Positions 1 to 8,644 are shown, counted from the stretch's first letter. The stretch is 64,000 nucleotides of DNA from an archaeon (GCA_021828185.1 JAKASI010000003.1:186001-250000), one strand, 5' to 3'. The notes: generated from the sequence alone by a model not told the origin. Program-made: numbers and translations.

Positions 1-91
1 TCCTTCCGTTTACCAACGTGTATTCAATCCGGTCCGGCCCCAGGTCGATGAACGGCAACCATTTCCGCGTCCTCTTCGAGGTAGTTAACAA
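1..91 (-). CDS. N-terminal fragment of a protein running off the window, possibly alpha/beta hydrolase
   Basis: An open minus-strand frame leaves the window edge and starts at a TTG (91). It reads WLPFIDLGPDRIEYTLVNGR after a short basic leader, which resembles the first strand of alpha/beta hydrolases (a hydrophobic strand, then I-E-Y and a turn). No catalytic motif is inside the window, so the family is only a guess. The frame is closed by a TAG about 19 codons upstream of the TTG. Bases 92-258 hold no other gene that I can support. Confidence 0.35.
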   Translation of the reverse strand, partial: MLTTSKRTRKWLPFIDLGPDRIEYTLVNGR

Positions 92-257
92 TGAGCGAGC
101 AAGGGCTGGTCGTGTCTCGGTAGCCGCGGCATCGGTATCTCTCTACTCGGCCCTTCGTGGTGTTGGACCGCACTCCTCGTTGGCTTCGCTGACCTCATGG
201 AGGTCTGGTTCCTTCTCCGCTCACATCGCGCCCCTGGCCGGCAGTCGTCCGACTGTG

Positions 258-278
258 TTCAGGCCCTGGAGGCCTGAA
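258..278 (-). terminator. Hairpin at the 3' end of the methyltransferase gene
   Basis: TTCAGGCC-CTGGA-GGCCTGAA is a perfect 8-bp inverted repeat with a 5-base loop. It overlaps the stop codon of the methyltransferase gene. No T-run follows, so its role in 3' end formation is uncertain and it may only be a stabilising hairpin. Confidence 0.35.
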
Positions 279-780
279 TCAGGTAACGCGACCCCTGCTT
301 TCCAGACCGCACGACTCGGAAGCCCCCGACGGACTCCAGCCGTCCCTGAAGCTGTTCCCTTGTCAGCATCCCCATGTGTTCCCCGATTGCCTTCCCGAAG
401 AACCTGAAGAGGCTCCCAAGCTTAGAGCCGGGTTCGACCTCGAGCACGATGAACGAGCCGCCGGGCTTGAGAACCCGTGCGACTTCGTAGAGGGCTCTGT
501 CGAGGTCGGAAAAGTGGTGGAGGGCCATCGTGGAATACACTTTGTCGAAAAAGGAGTCGGTGAAGGGGAGACTTTCTGCGCTGGCCACCGAGCTCCTGAT
601 GGCAGGGAATTCTTTCTTCATCGACTCGGCTCGTTTTTCGTTCGGATCCACGGCGTAGACCTCTGCTCCTCCTGAAGCCTTCATTACCCGGTCTGCGACC
701 CTTCCACTTCCCGCCCCGACGTCGAGTATACGTTCCCCACTGGAAGGAGCGAGGACTTCTAGGAGAAGGTCGGTATTCAT
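259..780 (-). CDS. Class I SAM-dependent methyltransferase (UbiE/Methyltransf_11 type)
   Basis: This 173-residue protein transfers a methyl group from SAM to an unknown acceptor. Motif I is ILDVGAGSGRVADRV (about residues 18-32). The acidic residue ending strand beta-2 lies in YAVDPNEK, and the ALHHFSDLDRAL and RVLKPGG segments are typical of the UbiE/COQ5-like fold. The length matches a bare Rossmann domain without an N-terminal extension. The ATG at 780 faces the RNase H-like gene divergently over 61 bases. The substrate cannot be deduced. Confidence 0.85.
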   Translation of the reverse strand: MNTDLLLEVLAPSSGERILDVGAGSGRVADRVMKASGGAEVYAVDPNEKRAESMKKEFPAIRSSVASAESLPFTDSFFDKVYSTMALHHFSDLDRALYEVARVLKPGGSFIVLEVEPGSKLGSLFRFFGKAIGEHMGMLTREQLQGRLESVGGFRVVRSGKQGSRYLIQASRA

Positions 781-841
781 TGAAGAATCCGCTCGGATGC
801 GCTATTTAAGACGGCGAGATTTTCCCTGGCGTGAGGAAGAG

Positions 842-1255
842 ATGAGGCTGTTCGGCCGAAACAAGGCTCCCAAGGTGTATGTTGATGCAAAGGTCCTGAA
901 CATGCACGACCCCTCGCTCCCGCGACAGGCTTTCGTGGGGTATGTAGTGGAAGGAGGTGGCAGGCAGAACGTCAAGGAAGCGGAGGCCACAGAGAGCGAT
1001 GACGCCGAGGTCCTAGCGATACTCTTCGCCATAGAGGAGTTGAAGGGCTCACTGAGCAGGTTCACGATTGTGTGTGACCACGAGTCGGTGGTGTCGGAGG
1101 CCAATAGGGGGGTGGTGAAGAACCCCAGTGACTTCATGCAGAGACTCCGAGAGAATCTGCGGGAAAACAGGTCCATCAGACTCGAGGCCCTGAAGGCGAA
1201 CCCGGCCCACGGCGTGGTCACGGAATACGTCAACAGGATGAGTTCAAGGCCCTAG
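842..1255 (+). CDS. RNase H-like domain protein
   Basis: The 137-residue product has the ribonuclease H fold pattern: strand VYVDAK with D15, a glycine-rich beta hairpin, helix DDAEVLAILFAIEEL with E56, and strand FTIVCDHES with D79. D15-E56-D79 fits the metal-binding triad of RNase HI-like enzymes. A fourth acidic residue is not obvious, so it may be a non-canonical RNase HI or a catalytically reduced relative. I prefer the ATG at 842 over the in-frame start at 797 because GAGGAAGAG just before it looks like a ribosome-binding site and homology begins there. Confidence 0.7.
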   Translation: MRLFGRNKAPKVYVDAKVLNMHDPSLPRQAFVGYVVEGGGRQNVKEAEATESDDAEVLAILFAIEELKGSLSRFTIVCDHESVVSEANRGVVKNPSDFMQRLRENLRENRSIRLEALKANPAHGVVTEYVNRMSSRP

Positions 1256-1285
1256 TGTTAAATTGAGAAGAGATGACGGTGTTGC

Positions 1286-1735
1286 TTGCGAATGAGTAGG
1301 GCCCAGGGCCCCGGCCCCGGACTAGAAATCAAGGGGAACACACTGCGCGTCTACCTCTACATCCTCCAGCATGGGCCATGCGAGCTCAAAGACGTCCAGG
1401 GTGGTCTGGAGTTCTCCACGGCCTCCCTTGCGTCCTACCATCTCCGGAGGCTGATTGACGCGGGGTACGCGACCCAAGACTCCTACGGCCGCTACCTAGC
1501 GATGAAGGACACGACAAAGCAGTTGCTCGAAGGGTACGTGAAGGTGGGAACCCTTGTGGTCCCGCAACTCCTCTTCATCTCGGTTCTTTTCACGGCGCTG
1601 TTGGGGTACTTCTCTTTCATGGCCCTCAATGTCGCATCCTATCTCCCCTTTCTAGTGGGGTCGTCTCTGGCGCTGATCGTCGTGGTCTGGTTTGAGACGG
1701 TCGGGGTCTGGCGCAGGCTTGCCTCCTGGAAGTGA
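1286..1735 (+). CDS. Winged-helix protein with two C-terminal membrane segments
   Basis: The 149-residue product begins with a winged helix-turn-helix (about residues 15-70): an LRVYLYILQHG helix, a recognition helix with STASLASYHLRRLIDAGY, and a wing ending YGRYLAMKD. Two hydrophobic helices follow (about 92-110 and 118-137). This makes it a membrane-tethered DNA-binding protein of a type common in archaea. Start is TTG 1286 or ATG 1292. It points at the surface protein gene 110 bases downstream, which could be a target. The signal sensed is unknown. Confidence 0.75.
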   Translation: MRMSRAQGPGPGLEIKGNTLRVYLYILQHGPCELKDVQGGLEFSTASLASYHLRRLIDAGYATQDSYGRYLAMKDTTKQLLEGYVKVGTLVVPQLLFISVLFTALLGYFSFMALNVASYLPFLVGSSLALIVVVWFETVGVWRRLASWK

Positions 1736-1845
1736 CTGTCTTTCAGCGGGGGCCATTCAAGTCGGTTGAACGGGCCATCGAAGACGAGGGACCAGGCATT
1801 CAACGGCCTAGCAATATCCACAGACATGTGATGGGGAGGGCGTAA

Positions 1846-3078
1846 ATGTCCGTAAGAAGACAAGCACTGAAATACACGGTAGCAGCGCTGGCTGTAGCAG
1901 CGGCCATCATACTTTCATCCACATTCTATCTCAATCAGTCCATCGGAACTGGAGTGCAGGGGGGGACTCAGGCCAGTCTTGCGATACAGCTGACCGACCC
2001 TCCGACGGTACCAAGGGGGACCAGCTCCCTCAATCTCACCTATTCCTCCATCTCGCTCCTCGTCGGAGAGCCGGCTAGCGGCGGGCAGCAGACTACCAGG
2101 ACAGTCACAGTTACCAACTCAGCGACCCTCGACCTGCTTAGGCTGCAAAACATATCTCAGACCATAGCGCTGGCAAGCCTGCCGAGCGGGACTGTTGTCT
2201 ACTCGTTCAATCTGACAGTCACAGGCATCAGCATCGACGTCAACGGGACAAAGTCACCCGTGACTCTGGCGACCGGGGGGAGCGCCCTGTCGGTGACTCT
2301 GCCGACGCCGTCCGCCATCCAGGGGTCCAACATAGCCCTCTTGAGGCTCAGCCCGGTGATTGTCAGCACCCCCGGCGGGTACCAGATGATTCCATCCGCG
2401 GTCGGGATTGTCAGGTCCGAGAGACAGGGAGAAAGCCAGAGGCAGGTGGGTTCGCAGCAGACGCTGACGCTCCAGGACGAGAACCAGCTGCGGCAGGCAC
2501 AGGGGAACCTGACCGCCAACCTCACAGCCCTTTCGGTGGCGGGCAACAGTAGCACCGTCACGGTCCAGGTCGAGAACACAGGCAACTCCTCGGTCGTCCT
2601 GAACGCCATCGCAATCCATGGGAACTTCAGCGCCGTGGGGAACCCTTGTGGTTCATACGGCACGACTGAAACGCAGACCCAGACTGAGGGCGAGGACCGT
2701 GCGACTTCCACGACCACCACCACAACTTTCACCAGGGGAGAGTGTGAAATGGAGCACATGAATGAGGTTGTGTTCGTACCGGTAAATTCGACGGTATCGG
2801 GCACTTCTTGCGTCGCTCTGAAGATGAACTTGGTGAATTACAGCATGGATGAGAACGGGTACCACGGTCTGACCCTGGCAAAGGGACAGTGCGTCACTCT
2901 CACCTTCTCAGGCGAGATAGCCTTCGGCAACGCGAACTTCGTGCTCGTCCCGTCGACCGCTGTGGGTCAGACGTACGGCATCCACGTCATAGCCTCCGAA
3001 GGCGCCAACAACGAGCTGTCCTGCCAACTCCCTCTCACGTCCAGCAGCTGCAGCGCAGTGCGTCAGGAAGACCAGTAA
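1846..3078 (+). CDS. Exported surface protein with DUF4382-like domain
   Basis: The 410-residue protein has a basic N-terminus and one hydrophobic segment (about residues 9-29), a signal anchor. The mature part is Ser/Thr/Asn-rich with many N-glycosylation sequons, as in archaeal S-layer-associated proteins. ASLAIQLTDPP followed by a beta-rich stretch resembles DUF4382 of cell-surface lipoproteins. Cysteine pairs in the second half suggest extracellular disulfides. No C-terminal anchor is visible, so the N-terminal helix probably holds it to the membrane. Function is unknown. Confidence 0.8.
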   Translation: MSVRRQALKYTVAALAVAAAIILSSTFYLNQSIGTGVQGGTQASLAIQLTDPPTVPRGTSSLNLTYSSISLLVGEPASGGQQTTRTVTVTNSATLDLLRLQNISQTIALASLPSGTVVYSFNLTVTGISIDVNGTKSPVTLATGGSALSVTLPTPSAIQGSNIALLRLSPVIVSTPGGYQMIPSAVGIVRSERQGESQRQVGSQQTLTLQDENQLRQAQGNLTANLTALSVAGNSSTVTVQVENTGNSSVVLNAIAIHGNFSAVGNPCGSYGTTETQTQTEGEDRATSTTTTTTFTRGECEMEHMNEVVFVPVNSTVSGTSCVALKMNLVNYSMDENGYHGLTLAKGQCVTLTFSGEIAFGNANFVLVPSTAVGQTYGIHVIASEGANNELSCQLPLTSSSCSAVRQEDQ

Positions 3079-3097
3079 TTCGCGGCAGGTCCGCGAG

Positions 3098-3844
3098 TCA
3101 CGCCCATTGTTTCTGATGAGAAGCGTACGGTATGTTCTGAAAGTATCTGACCAGCGAGACTCCTCTCCGGTCCACTTTCAGATTCACCTGCCACCGTTCT
3201 ACCCCGGCCTCCTCGGCTGCCCGGACGGCCGCCAGGATTCTCTCGTTTGACCCGTCTGGGGGCGGGGGGGTGAACGGCTCGGCATCGTAGAGGAAGCAGA
3301 GGACGATCTTCGCTTTCATTCCGTGGGAGAGCGAATCCTTCAGCTCCCCCATGTGGCGAATCAGCCTCTCGAATGAGTCAAACCTGCTGGGCTTGGTCCT
3401 TGGGATTTCGGCGGGGGCAGGAAGCATGATCAGAGGCGTCTTGACCTCAATATACGTGTCCCCGACCAGGAAATCGATCCTCGACTTTCCGAGTTTCACC
3501 TCCCTCTTCACCTCCCCTTCTGCCAGGCGTCTGAGGGCGCCATTCCTCAGGAAGTGTTCGAAGTACCTGTTCGCCGCCGTCTGGTTGATTCCGATCCAGC
3601 TGCTCCCCTTGGGCGAAGTCGATATCGCTTCCACTGTATGGCTGGTCTTCCGGAGCTCCGAGTCTGAAGTCGAATAGAGACACGGCAGACCGGCCAGCTT
3701 CAGGTCCCCGAGCCTCCCGGTGGTGGGGCAGTGGCACCTGAGGGTCTTCCCTCTGGTTTTCACGAGCATGATGAACCTGTTCGGCCTCGACAGAATCCTG
3801 CCCTCGTCCAGAGGGGAAGGGAACCTGTAGGGGGCAGACTCCGT
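3098..3844 (-). CDS. sfsA: SfsA-family DNA-binding/nuclease-like protein, start codon non-canonical
   Basis: The sequence follows SfsA closely: HCPTTGRLGDL, RKTSHTVEAI, WIGINQTAANRYFEH, REVKLGKSRIDFLV and YIEVKTPLIM. SRIDF and EVK carry the acidic and lysine residues of a PD-(D/E)XK-like core. The first ATG in frame is at 3769. The conserved N-terminus (YRFPSPLDEGR, then RPNRF) continues upstream without ATG, GTG or TTG. An ACG at 3844 sits where the family's ATG should be, about 35 bases after a TATA element, so I extend the gene to it. From 3769 alone the protein would lack its first beta strand. Confidence 0.8.
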   Translation of the reverse strand, partial: TESAPYRFPSPLDEGRILSRPNRFIMLVKTRGKTLRCHCPTTGRLGDLKLAGLPCLYSTSDSELRKTSHTVEAISTSPKGSSWIGINQTAANRYFEHFLRNGALRRLAEGEVKREVKLGKSRIDFLVGDTYIEVKTPLIMLPAPAEIPRTKPSRFDSFERLIRHMGELKDSLSHGMKAKIVLCFLYDAEPFTPPPPDGSNERILAAVRAAEEAGVERWQVNLKVDRRGVSLVRYFQNIPYASHQKQWA

Positions 3845-3873
3845 ATCGCTTCGGGTCGCAGCCGGACGGGCGG

Positions 3874-3883
3874 AGGTATAATC
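3874..3883. promoter_or_regulatory. TATA box between sfsA and the SIS gene
   Basis: GGTATAATCC on the plus strand (GGATTATACC on the minus strand) lies between the two divergent genes. It is correctly placed for sfsA (start about 35 bases away). It may also serve the SIS gene, whose TTG start is about 60 bases away. It is the only AT-rich element in this interval. Confidence 0.5.
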
Positions 3884-3940
3884 CTTTGGAGGTGGAGGAC
3901 CACCCCTGCTGTTATTAGACCCGGCACGTCGAACAGGGCG

Positions 3941-4858
3941 TTGGAAGGCCTCATCAAAGGCCTGTCGGAAGAGGTGGAGAGTCAGCCGGGGGCCCTCGAA
4001 GAGTTCGACCGCCTGGAGATTCCGAAGGCCAGGCGGGGTTCGATCTTCGTAGGCGCGGGAGATTCATTCGCTGCGGCGCAGTTGGGGTTCTTCGCCTCCG
4101 ACTGCCGCCACATCGCCCTCGACCCCTACGTCCTCGCGAGCGCCCCGGAGATCGCCGAGGGGAAGGAGGTGTATTTCGTCTCGGTCTCGGGGCGGACAAG
4201 GTCGAACGCCCAGGCGGCCAGGAGGGTAGGACAGTACGCGAAGCGAACCACTGCGCTTACCGCCGTCGCCCACAGCCCGCTGGCGCGGTTCACAGACCGC
4301 ATGATCCTGCTCCCCATGACCTACTTGCCCAGGACCCCCGGGGTGCTCTCTTTCACCCTGTCCGCCCTCGCGGTCATGAGGATTTCAGGGGCCGAAGGCA
4401 GGTGCGACTTCAGAAGAGCGCTCAGCAAGGCGAGCTACGGAGACGCTGCCTTCGCAGGGGGGAACGGCACCACCTACTTCCTTGGCAACTCTCTGGCCTT
4501 CCCTGTTGCTCTCTATGCCGCCGCCAAGACCTACGAGATTCTCGGAGCGAAGGCCCACGCCGAACTTCTGGAGGAGTTCAACCATCTTGAACTGTTTTCG
4601 ATGGACGGGTCGGACGCCGTGAACAGCTTCTCCTGCTTCGACCCATCCGGCATGGCGGCCAAGCTGAGCAGAGCCCTCGCCAATCGCAGGTCTTCTGTCA
4701 TCCGAGAATGGGGGAGGACCCCCATCGAGACGCTCTTCCACGCTATCTTCCAGGTTCAGCTTTCGGTGCTTGGTGAGGCACGAAGGAGAAGGATTGCCGG
4801 CCCCAGGTTCCTATCTCGACGCGGCTCGCTCGCCGCAAGCGACAGGATGATTTACTAG
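3941..4858 (+). CDS. SIS-domain protein (phosphosugar isomerase/aminotransferase-like)
   Basis: The 305-residue protein has a sugar-isomerase fold: GSIFVGAGDSFAAA (SIS motif about residue 36) and YFVSVSGRTRSN, the serine-rich phosphate-binding loop. A second SIS half begins around TTYFLGNS, and a late LLEEFNHLELFSM carries the glutamate typical of these enzymes. No glutamine amidotransferase domain is present, so it is not a full GlmS. It probably isomerises or deaminates a sugar phosphate. I chose TTG 3941 because upstream codons lack an ATG and show no homology. Confidence 0.7.
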   Translation: MEGLIKGLSEEVESQPGALEEFDRLEIPKARRGSIFVGAGDSFAAAQLGFFASDCRHIALDPYVLASAPEIAEGKEVYFVSVSGRTRSNAQAARRVGQYAKRTTALTAVAHSPLARFTDRMILLPMTYLPRTPGVLSFTLSALAVMRISGAEGRCDFRRALSKASYGDAAFAGGNGTTYFLGNSLAFPVALYAAAKTYEILGAKAHAELLEEFNHLELFSMDGSDAVNSFSCFDPSGMAAKLSRALANRRSSVIREWGRTPIETLFHAIFQVQLSVLGEARRRRIAGPRFLSRRGSLAASDRMIY

Positions 4859-4919
4859 GTGCGAACCGCTCCCATCCCGGATGTAGTCATGTCTCACGTC
4901 TTGGACTGCGCCGACGTGC

Positions 4920-5465
4920 CTAGTCGTGGTACTTTTTCTCCCCGGCCCGGACCGGTGCTGCCAGCCAGTTCTCCTGGGGCGGAAGAGGGCAGATGTAGTC
5001 CTCCGAGTAGGCGCAGTATGGGTTGTAGGCGTAGTTGAAGTCCAAGGCGTAGTTGTCATCGTGCTCCACCTCCAGGTCGAGGTAACGCGCTGCTCCGTAG
5101 CTTTCCTTCCCCGAGGTGCCGTCGCGGAAGGGGACGAATATGTTCGGGTCATCCCTCTCCGCCGATTGGAACACGTGCACCCTGACTGGCCTGCCGTCGA
5201 GAGAGACTTCGAAATAGCCTACCCTGTTGAAGAGCTGCCTGGTTCCTTTGCTGGTCGTCATCATGACCGAAGCGGGGTCGGAGTACCGCTGGAGCCTCGC
5301 TTCGAAGCGGAAGGATGGGTCCGGGTCGAAGTACCTGAGCCCGGTGAAGCCCTTCCGCTGTCCGGATGAAAGAGGGGAGTCGTCGCTTGCCCTGAAGAAT
5401 TCGTCCTTCTCCTTCCTGAGCCGGGTCAGAGCCCGTTCCCAGGTCTCTCTGTCCTCTAGATCCAT
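4920..5465 (-). CDS. DUF1684 family protein
   Basis: The 181-residue product matches DUF1684: an N-terminal W-x(4)-L-x(3)-R-x(2)-KDEFF helix, GLRYFDPDPSFRFEARL, then YLDLEVEHD and the family signature NPYCAYSEDYICPLPPQENWL with C-terminal PVRAGEKKY. The biochemical role of the family is not established. The start is ATG 5465 because the preceding in-frame sequence is low-quality and non-homologous. It is divergent to the M32 carboxypeptidase across 91 bases. Confidence 0.85.
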   Translation of the reverse strand: MDLEDRETWERALTRLRKEKDEFFRASDDSPLSSGQRKGFTGLRYFDPDPSFRFEARLQRYSDPASVMMTTSKGTRQLFNRVGYFEVSLDGRPVRVHVFQSAERDDPNIFVPFRDGTSGKESYGAARYLDLEVEHDDNYALDFNYAYNPYCAYSEDYICPLPPQENWLAAPVRAGEKKYHD

Positions 5466-5556
5466 ACTCGGCTTCGGGTGGCGCCCGGAATAGAACCTTT
5501 TCCCGGAGCGGCGGCAAAGCTGAAAAATCCATCCGCCAAAGCGGCGCCGTTCGACC

Positions 5557-7038
5557 TTGGCAAAGAATCCTGTCGTCAGCGAAATACTGAAGCAGTATGT
5601 CCAGATCTGGGCGCTGGGCCATTCATCGGCGGTTCTGGGGTGGGACACGGAGACCCACATGCCCCAGAGCGGCGCGAGGCCGAGAGGGATTGCACTCGGG
5701 CAGCTCGCAGTGATGTCTCAGAAGGCGACCATAGAGCTGGACGGTCTCGTTCGGAAGGCGGAAAAGGCCAGGGACCTGGACGACATGGAAAGAGGGGTCG
5801 TCAGGGTCATGCGCAGGAACCTTGACTACTACTTGAAGGTCCCTCCAGAGCTGGTCGAAGAGCTGCAGAGGGTGACAACTGAAGCGACCGTCGTATGGAG
5901 GGAGGCGCGCAAGAAATCCGAGTTCAGGCTATTCAGGCCGCATCTGGAGAAGATAGTCGGGCTCCAGAGGAAGGTGGCCGACAAGCTGGGGTACGAGAAG
6001 CACCCCTACAATGCGCTTCTGAACCAGTTCGAGGAGGGGTTCACCGTCCGCGATGCCGACGCGGTTTATGCCGAGCTGATCCCAGAGTCGAAGAAACTGC
6101 TGGCGAAAGTCGCCAAGTCAGGGGCGTTCCCTTCGAGGCACCCTCTGGAGTCGGTCAAATATGACACGGCCTCGATGGAGGTCGTCAACCAGGGGGTCGT
6201 CGGAATGCTGAAGATGCCCGCCGACAGGTTCAGGATGGACGTCTCGACGCACCCGTTCACGGTAGGGATAGCCGGCGACGACGTAAGGATCACGACGAGA
6301 TATGAAGGGGTCGACTTCAAGGCGACCTTCTACTCGACCATCCACGAAAGCGGCCATGCCATCTACAACCTAGGCATGGGGGAGAAGCTGGCCTACACGC
6401 CCCTGGAGACAGGCGCGTCATACGGCATACACGAGTCGCAGTCGAGGTTCTGGGAGAACGTTGTCGGGAGGAGCCGGGAGTTCGTGAAGTTCGCAGACCC
6501 GCTCCTGAGGAAGAACCTTCCCTTCATCAAGGGGTACGACGACGAAAGCCTCTACAGATACTTCAACACCGTGAAGAAGAGTTTCATCAGGGTCGATGCC
6601 GACGAACTGACATACAACCTCCACACGGCGCTGAGATACGAGGTCGAGAAGAAGGTCATCGCCGGAGACGTCGAGGTCTCCGAAATCCCTGCGCTCTGGA
6701 ACGACACCTTCGACGACTTCCTGGGAATGAGGCCGAAGAACGACGCCGAAGGGGTCCTCCAGGACGTCCACTGGAGCAACGGCTCCTTCGGCTACTTCGC
6801 GACCTATACCCTCGGTAACATCGTCGCCGCGATGATCTGGCACAGGATGAAGGATGGCGGGGTCATCAGAGAGGCGCTTCAGAAGAAAGATGTCCTTCAA
6901 CTGAAAGAATGGCTGGGGACGAACATCCACAGGTACGGGGCGATGTACGCCCCGAAAGCTCTCCAGGAGAAGGTGTTCGGGGAGGCGTACAACCCCGAGA
7001 GGCTCCTGTCCTACTTCAACCAGAAGTTCTTGGAGTAG
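5557..7038 (+). CDS. M32 family metallocarboxypeptidase (carboxypeptidase Taq)
   Basis: This 493-residue cytosolic zinc carboxypeptidase removes C-terminal amino acids from peptides. The zinc motif is HESGHA (H263, E264, H267) with the third ligand E293 in GIHESQSRFWEN. The M32 markers DDVRITTRY, TFYSTIHE and NLHTALRYEVEK are also present. Length is typical (about 500). TTG 5557 is the only start before homology begins at the helix with WALGHSSAVLGWD. It is probably monocistronic. Confidence 0.92.
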   Translation: MAKNPVVSEILKQYVQIWALGHSSAVLGWDTETHMPQSGARPRGIALGQLAVMSQKATIELDGLVRKAEKARDLDDMERGVVRVMRRNLDYYLKVPPELVEELQRVTTEATVVWREARKKSEFRLFRPHLEKIVGLQRKVADKLGYEKHPYNALLNQFEEGFTVRDADAVYAELIPESKKLLAKVAKSGAFPSRHPLESVKYDTASMEVVNQGVVGMLKMPADRFRMDVSTHPFTVGIAGDDVRITTRYEGVDFKATFYSTIHESGHAIYNLGMGEKLAYTPLETGASYGIHESQSRFWENVVGRSREFVKFADPLLRKNLPFIKGYDDESLYRYFNTVKKSFIRVDADELTYNLHTALRYEVEKKVIAGDVEVSEIPALWNDTFDDFLGMRPKNDAEGVLQDVHWSNGSFGYFATYTLGNIVAAMIWHRMKDGGVIREALQKKDVLQLKEWLGTNIHRYGAMYAPKALQEKVFGEAYNPERLLSYFNQKFLE

Positions 7039-7076
7039 GCGCGGAAACAGCCGACGCGAGATTGTGCCCCGCTGGC

Positions 7077-7332
7077 GTGATGCTGGTCACTGCGATGGTG
7101 CCCACCATTGCGCTCACCTTCTTCGCTACCAGGTCCGTGTTGAAGGTCACCGAGGATGGGGCGCCGAGGCACATCGCGTTCATCCTTTCAGGGCGGGGTG
7201 CGGTCGGGATTGTGATCGCGTTGGTCGCCCTCAGACGGGGCTGATGGCTGGACAGCCTACTCTCTGGTGGTGATAGGCACCGTCGTCGTGTCGATAGTCG
7301 TGTCGACGATGGCCGGATGGAGCCGACAGTAA
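7077..7332 (+). pseudogene. Remnant of a cation:proton antiporter C-terminus
   Basis: Frame 1 reads GVMLVTAMVPTIALTFF and later FILSGRGAVGIVIALVALRRG, a transmembrane pattern of Na+/H+ exchangers with the SGRG signature. The reading then shifts near 7245 to YSLVVIGTVVVSIVVSTMAG and ends at TAA 7330. The first 300 or so residues are missing, the remnant follows the carboxypeptidase stop directly, and one frameshift is present. It is decayed DNA, not a working transporter. Confidence 0.6.
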
Positions 7333-7340
7333 ATTTAAAT
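7331..7340 (+). promoter_or_regulatory. TATA box of hsp20
   Basis: AAATTTAAAT lies about 45 bases upstream of the hsp20 ATG, directly before the palindrome at 7343. A start of transcription about 25 bases downstream would fall inside or just after that palindrome. Confidence 0.6.
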
Positions 7341-7342
7341 AG

Positions 7343-7365
7343 GTATATCACTTAAGGTGATATAC
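7343..7365 (+). promoter_or_regulatory. Palindromic operator of the heat-shock gene
   Basis: GTATATCAC-TTAAG-GTGATATAC is a perfect inverted repeat with 9-base arms and a 5-base spacer. It lies between the TATA box and the hsp20 ATG and covers the expected transcription start. This is where archaeal heat-shock repressors such as Phr and HSR1 bind. The ArsR-type gene just downstream of hsp20 is the natural candidate to bind it. Confidence 0.7.
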
Positions 7366-7380
7366 TGAAGGTGACAGAAG

Positions 7381-7890
7381 ATGGCAGACAAGACAAGAAA
7401 AGAGAAATCCCGCAGAGACGAGGAATCGGACTCGACAGCCCTGGCCCTCCCAGAGTTCGGTCTGTCGAGGATCTTCGAAGACTTCATGCGGCCGTTCGGT
7501 GAGTTCATGCATCCGCTCTTCCCTGACTCCATGCGCCCCTTCTGGGGCGAGTTCGCTGGGAAGGAGCCTTCGATCGACCTCCAGGACAGGGGAGACCACT
7601 ACGTCCTGACTGTTGAGCTCCCCGGCTTCGAAAAGGACGACGTCGAAGTCAGGATCAGCTCCGACGGTCTGGAGCTGAAGGGCGAGAAGAAGACAGACAA
7701 GGAAAGCAAGAGCAGAGAGAGCACGCAGTTGCAGAGCACCAGATCCTACGTCAGGAGGTACCTGATGCTCCCCGAGGAAGTCGTCTCCGAGAAGGTCAGC
7801 GGGACCATGAAGAATGGGGTCCTTGAGCTGAAGCTCCCAAAGAAGGAGCCCAAAGCCATAGACCAGTCCAAGAGGGTGGACCTCAAGTAG
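7381..7890 (+). CDS. Small heat-shock protein, Hsp20/alpha-crystallin
   Basis: This ATP-independent chaperone has 169 residues. The alpha-crystallin domain (about residues 60-150) has DLQDRGDHYVLTVELPGF, the charged loop ESKSRESTQ, YVRRYLMLPEEV and the family signature NGVLELKLPK. The N-terminal arm is rich in Phe, Met and Pro, as usual. The C-terminal IXI oligomerisation motif is not clear (only KAID), which may alter assembly. It is followed after 39 bases by the ArsR-type regulator and preceded by a strong palindromic operator. Confidence 0.93.
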   Translation: MADKTRKEKSRRDEESDSTALALPEFGLSRIFEDFMRPFGEFMHPLFPDSMRPFWGEFAGKEPSIDLQDRGDHYVLTVELPGFEKDDVEVRISSDGLELKGEKKTDKESKSRESTQLQSTRSYVRRYLMLPEEVVSEKVSGTMKNGVLELKLPKKEPKAIDQSKRVDLK

Positions 7891-7929
7891 GGGGCCTCCC
7901 CTACTTCCTTTTTGTTAAAGTGACCAGGG

Positions 7930-8589
7930 ATGGAAAGCGAAGAACTCGACACGATTCTCCAGGTTGTAGAGAATCCAATCCGAAGGAAAATCATCAAGAG
8001 GCTCAGCCGGGAGCCCGCCTACGAGCTCCAGCTGTCGAAGGAGCTCGGGCTCGGCCAGTCCCTCGTAGCAAAGCACCTCAGGGTAATGAAGGAAGCCGGT
8101 CTCGTCGCCTTCGCATCTGAGAAGAGCGAAAGCGGACCGCCGAGGAGGAGATATTCTTTGGTGAAGGGCATATCGATTACAATGGACCTCGGCCCGAACC
8201 TGTTCATCGAAAAGGGGACAGCAATCGAACCAAGACCGAAGGGGAGGCGTTCTGAGCTCGCCGGGCGCCTCAGGAAGCGTGTGGAGGAAGCGGCCGAGGA
8301 CATCGATGACGCCAAGAAGCTCTCAAGCCTTTCGGAGGTCTTGAGCGACGTCGACGACAGGATGGATGAGATTGAGGACGAGCGGACTGAGCTCCTGGGG
8401 GTGAGGAACCTGGCCATGCACGAGGCTGCAAGGGTTGCCAGCAGGTTCGAGAGGTTGGACACCCGGAAGGTCTTGCTCCACGTCCTCGACGAGCACGAAA
8501 GAGAGGTTGACCGGATCTCGGAGGCTCTCAACCTCAGGGAGTTCTCTGTGAGGTCCATCCTGGAGGAGCTTGAAGACTACCTCGAATGA
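7930..8589 (+). CDS. ArsR-type winged-helix regulator, candidate heat-shock repressor
   Basis: The 219-residue protein has an ArsR-like winged helix (residues 5-80): NPIRRKIIKRLSREP, recognition helix SQSLVAKHLRVMKEAGLV, and a wing with PPRRRYSLVKG. The C-terminal half is a long charged helical region that probably mediates dimerisation or ligand response. No metal-binding cysteines are present, so it is not a metal sensor. The order hsp20 then regulator and the palindrome upstream suggest a heat-shock autoregulatory unit like HSR1 of Archaeoglobus. That role is an inference. Confidence 0.82.
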   Translation: MESEELDTILQVVENPIRRKIIKRLSREPAYELQLSKELGLGQSLVAKHLRVMKEAGLVAFASEKSESGPPRRRYSLVKGISITMDLGPNLFIEKGTAIEPRPKGRRSELAGRLRKRVEEAAEDIDDAKKLSSLSEVLSDVDDRMDEIEDERTELLGVRNLAMHEAARVASRFERLDTRKVLLHVLDEHEREVDRISEALNLREFSVRSILEELEDYLE

Positions 8590-8644
8590 TGCCGGCGCAC
8601 GCCGGCTGTATCCCTAAATCCAGCCATGCCTGACGTCCAATCGA

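Noticed and set aside
18..407. Plus-strand frame at the left edge
   Set aside because: It overlaps the 3' end of the methyltransferase and the start of a likely hydrolase fragment on the other strand, and its translation shows no protein-like pattern.
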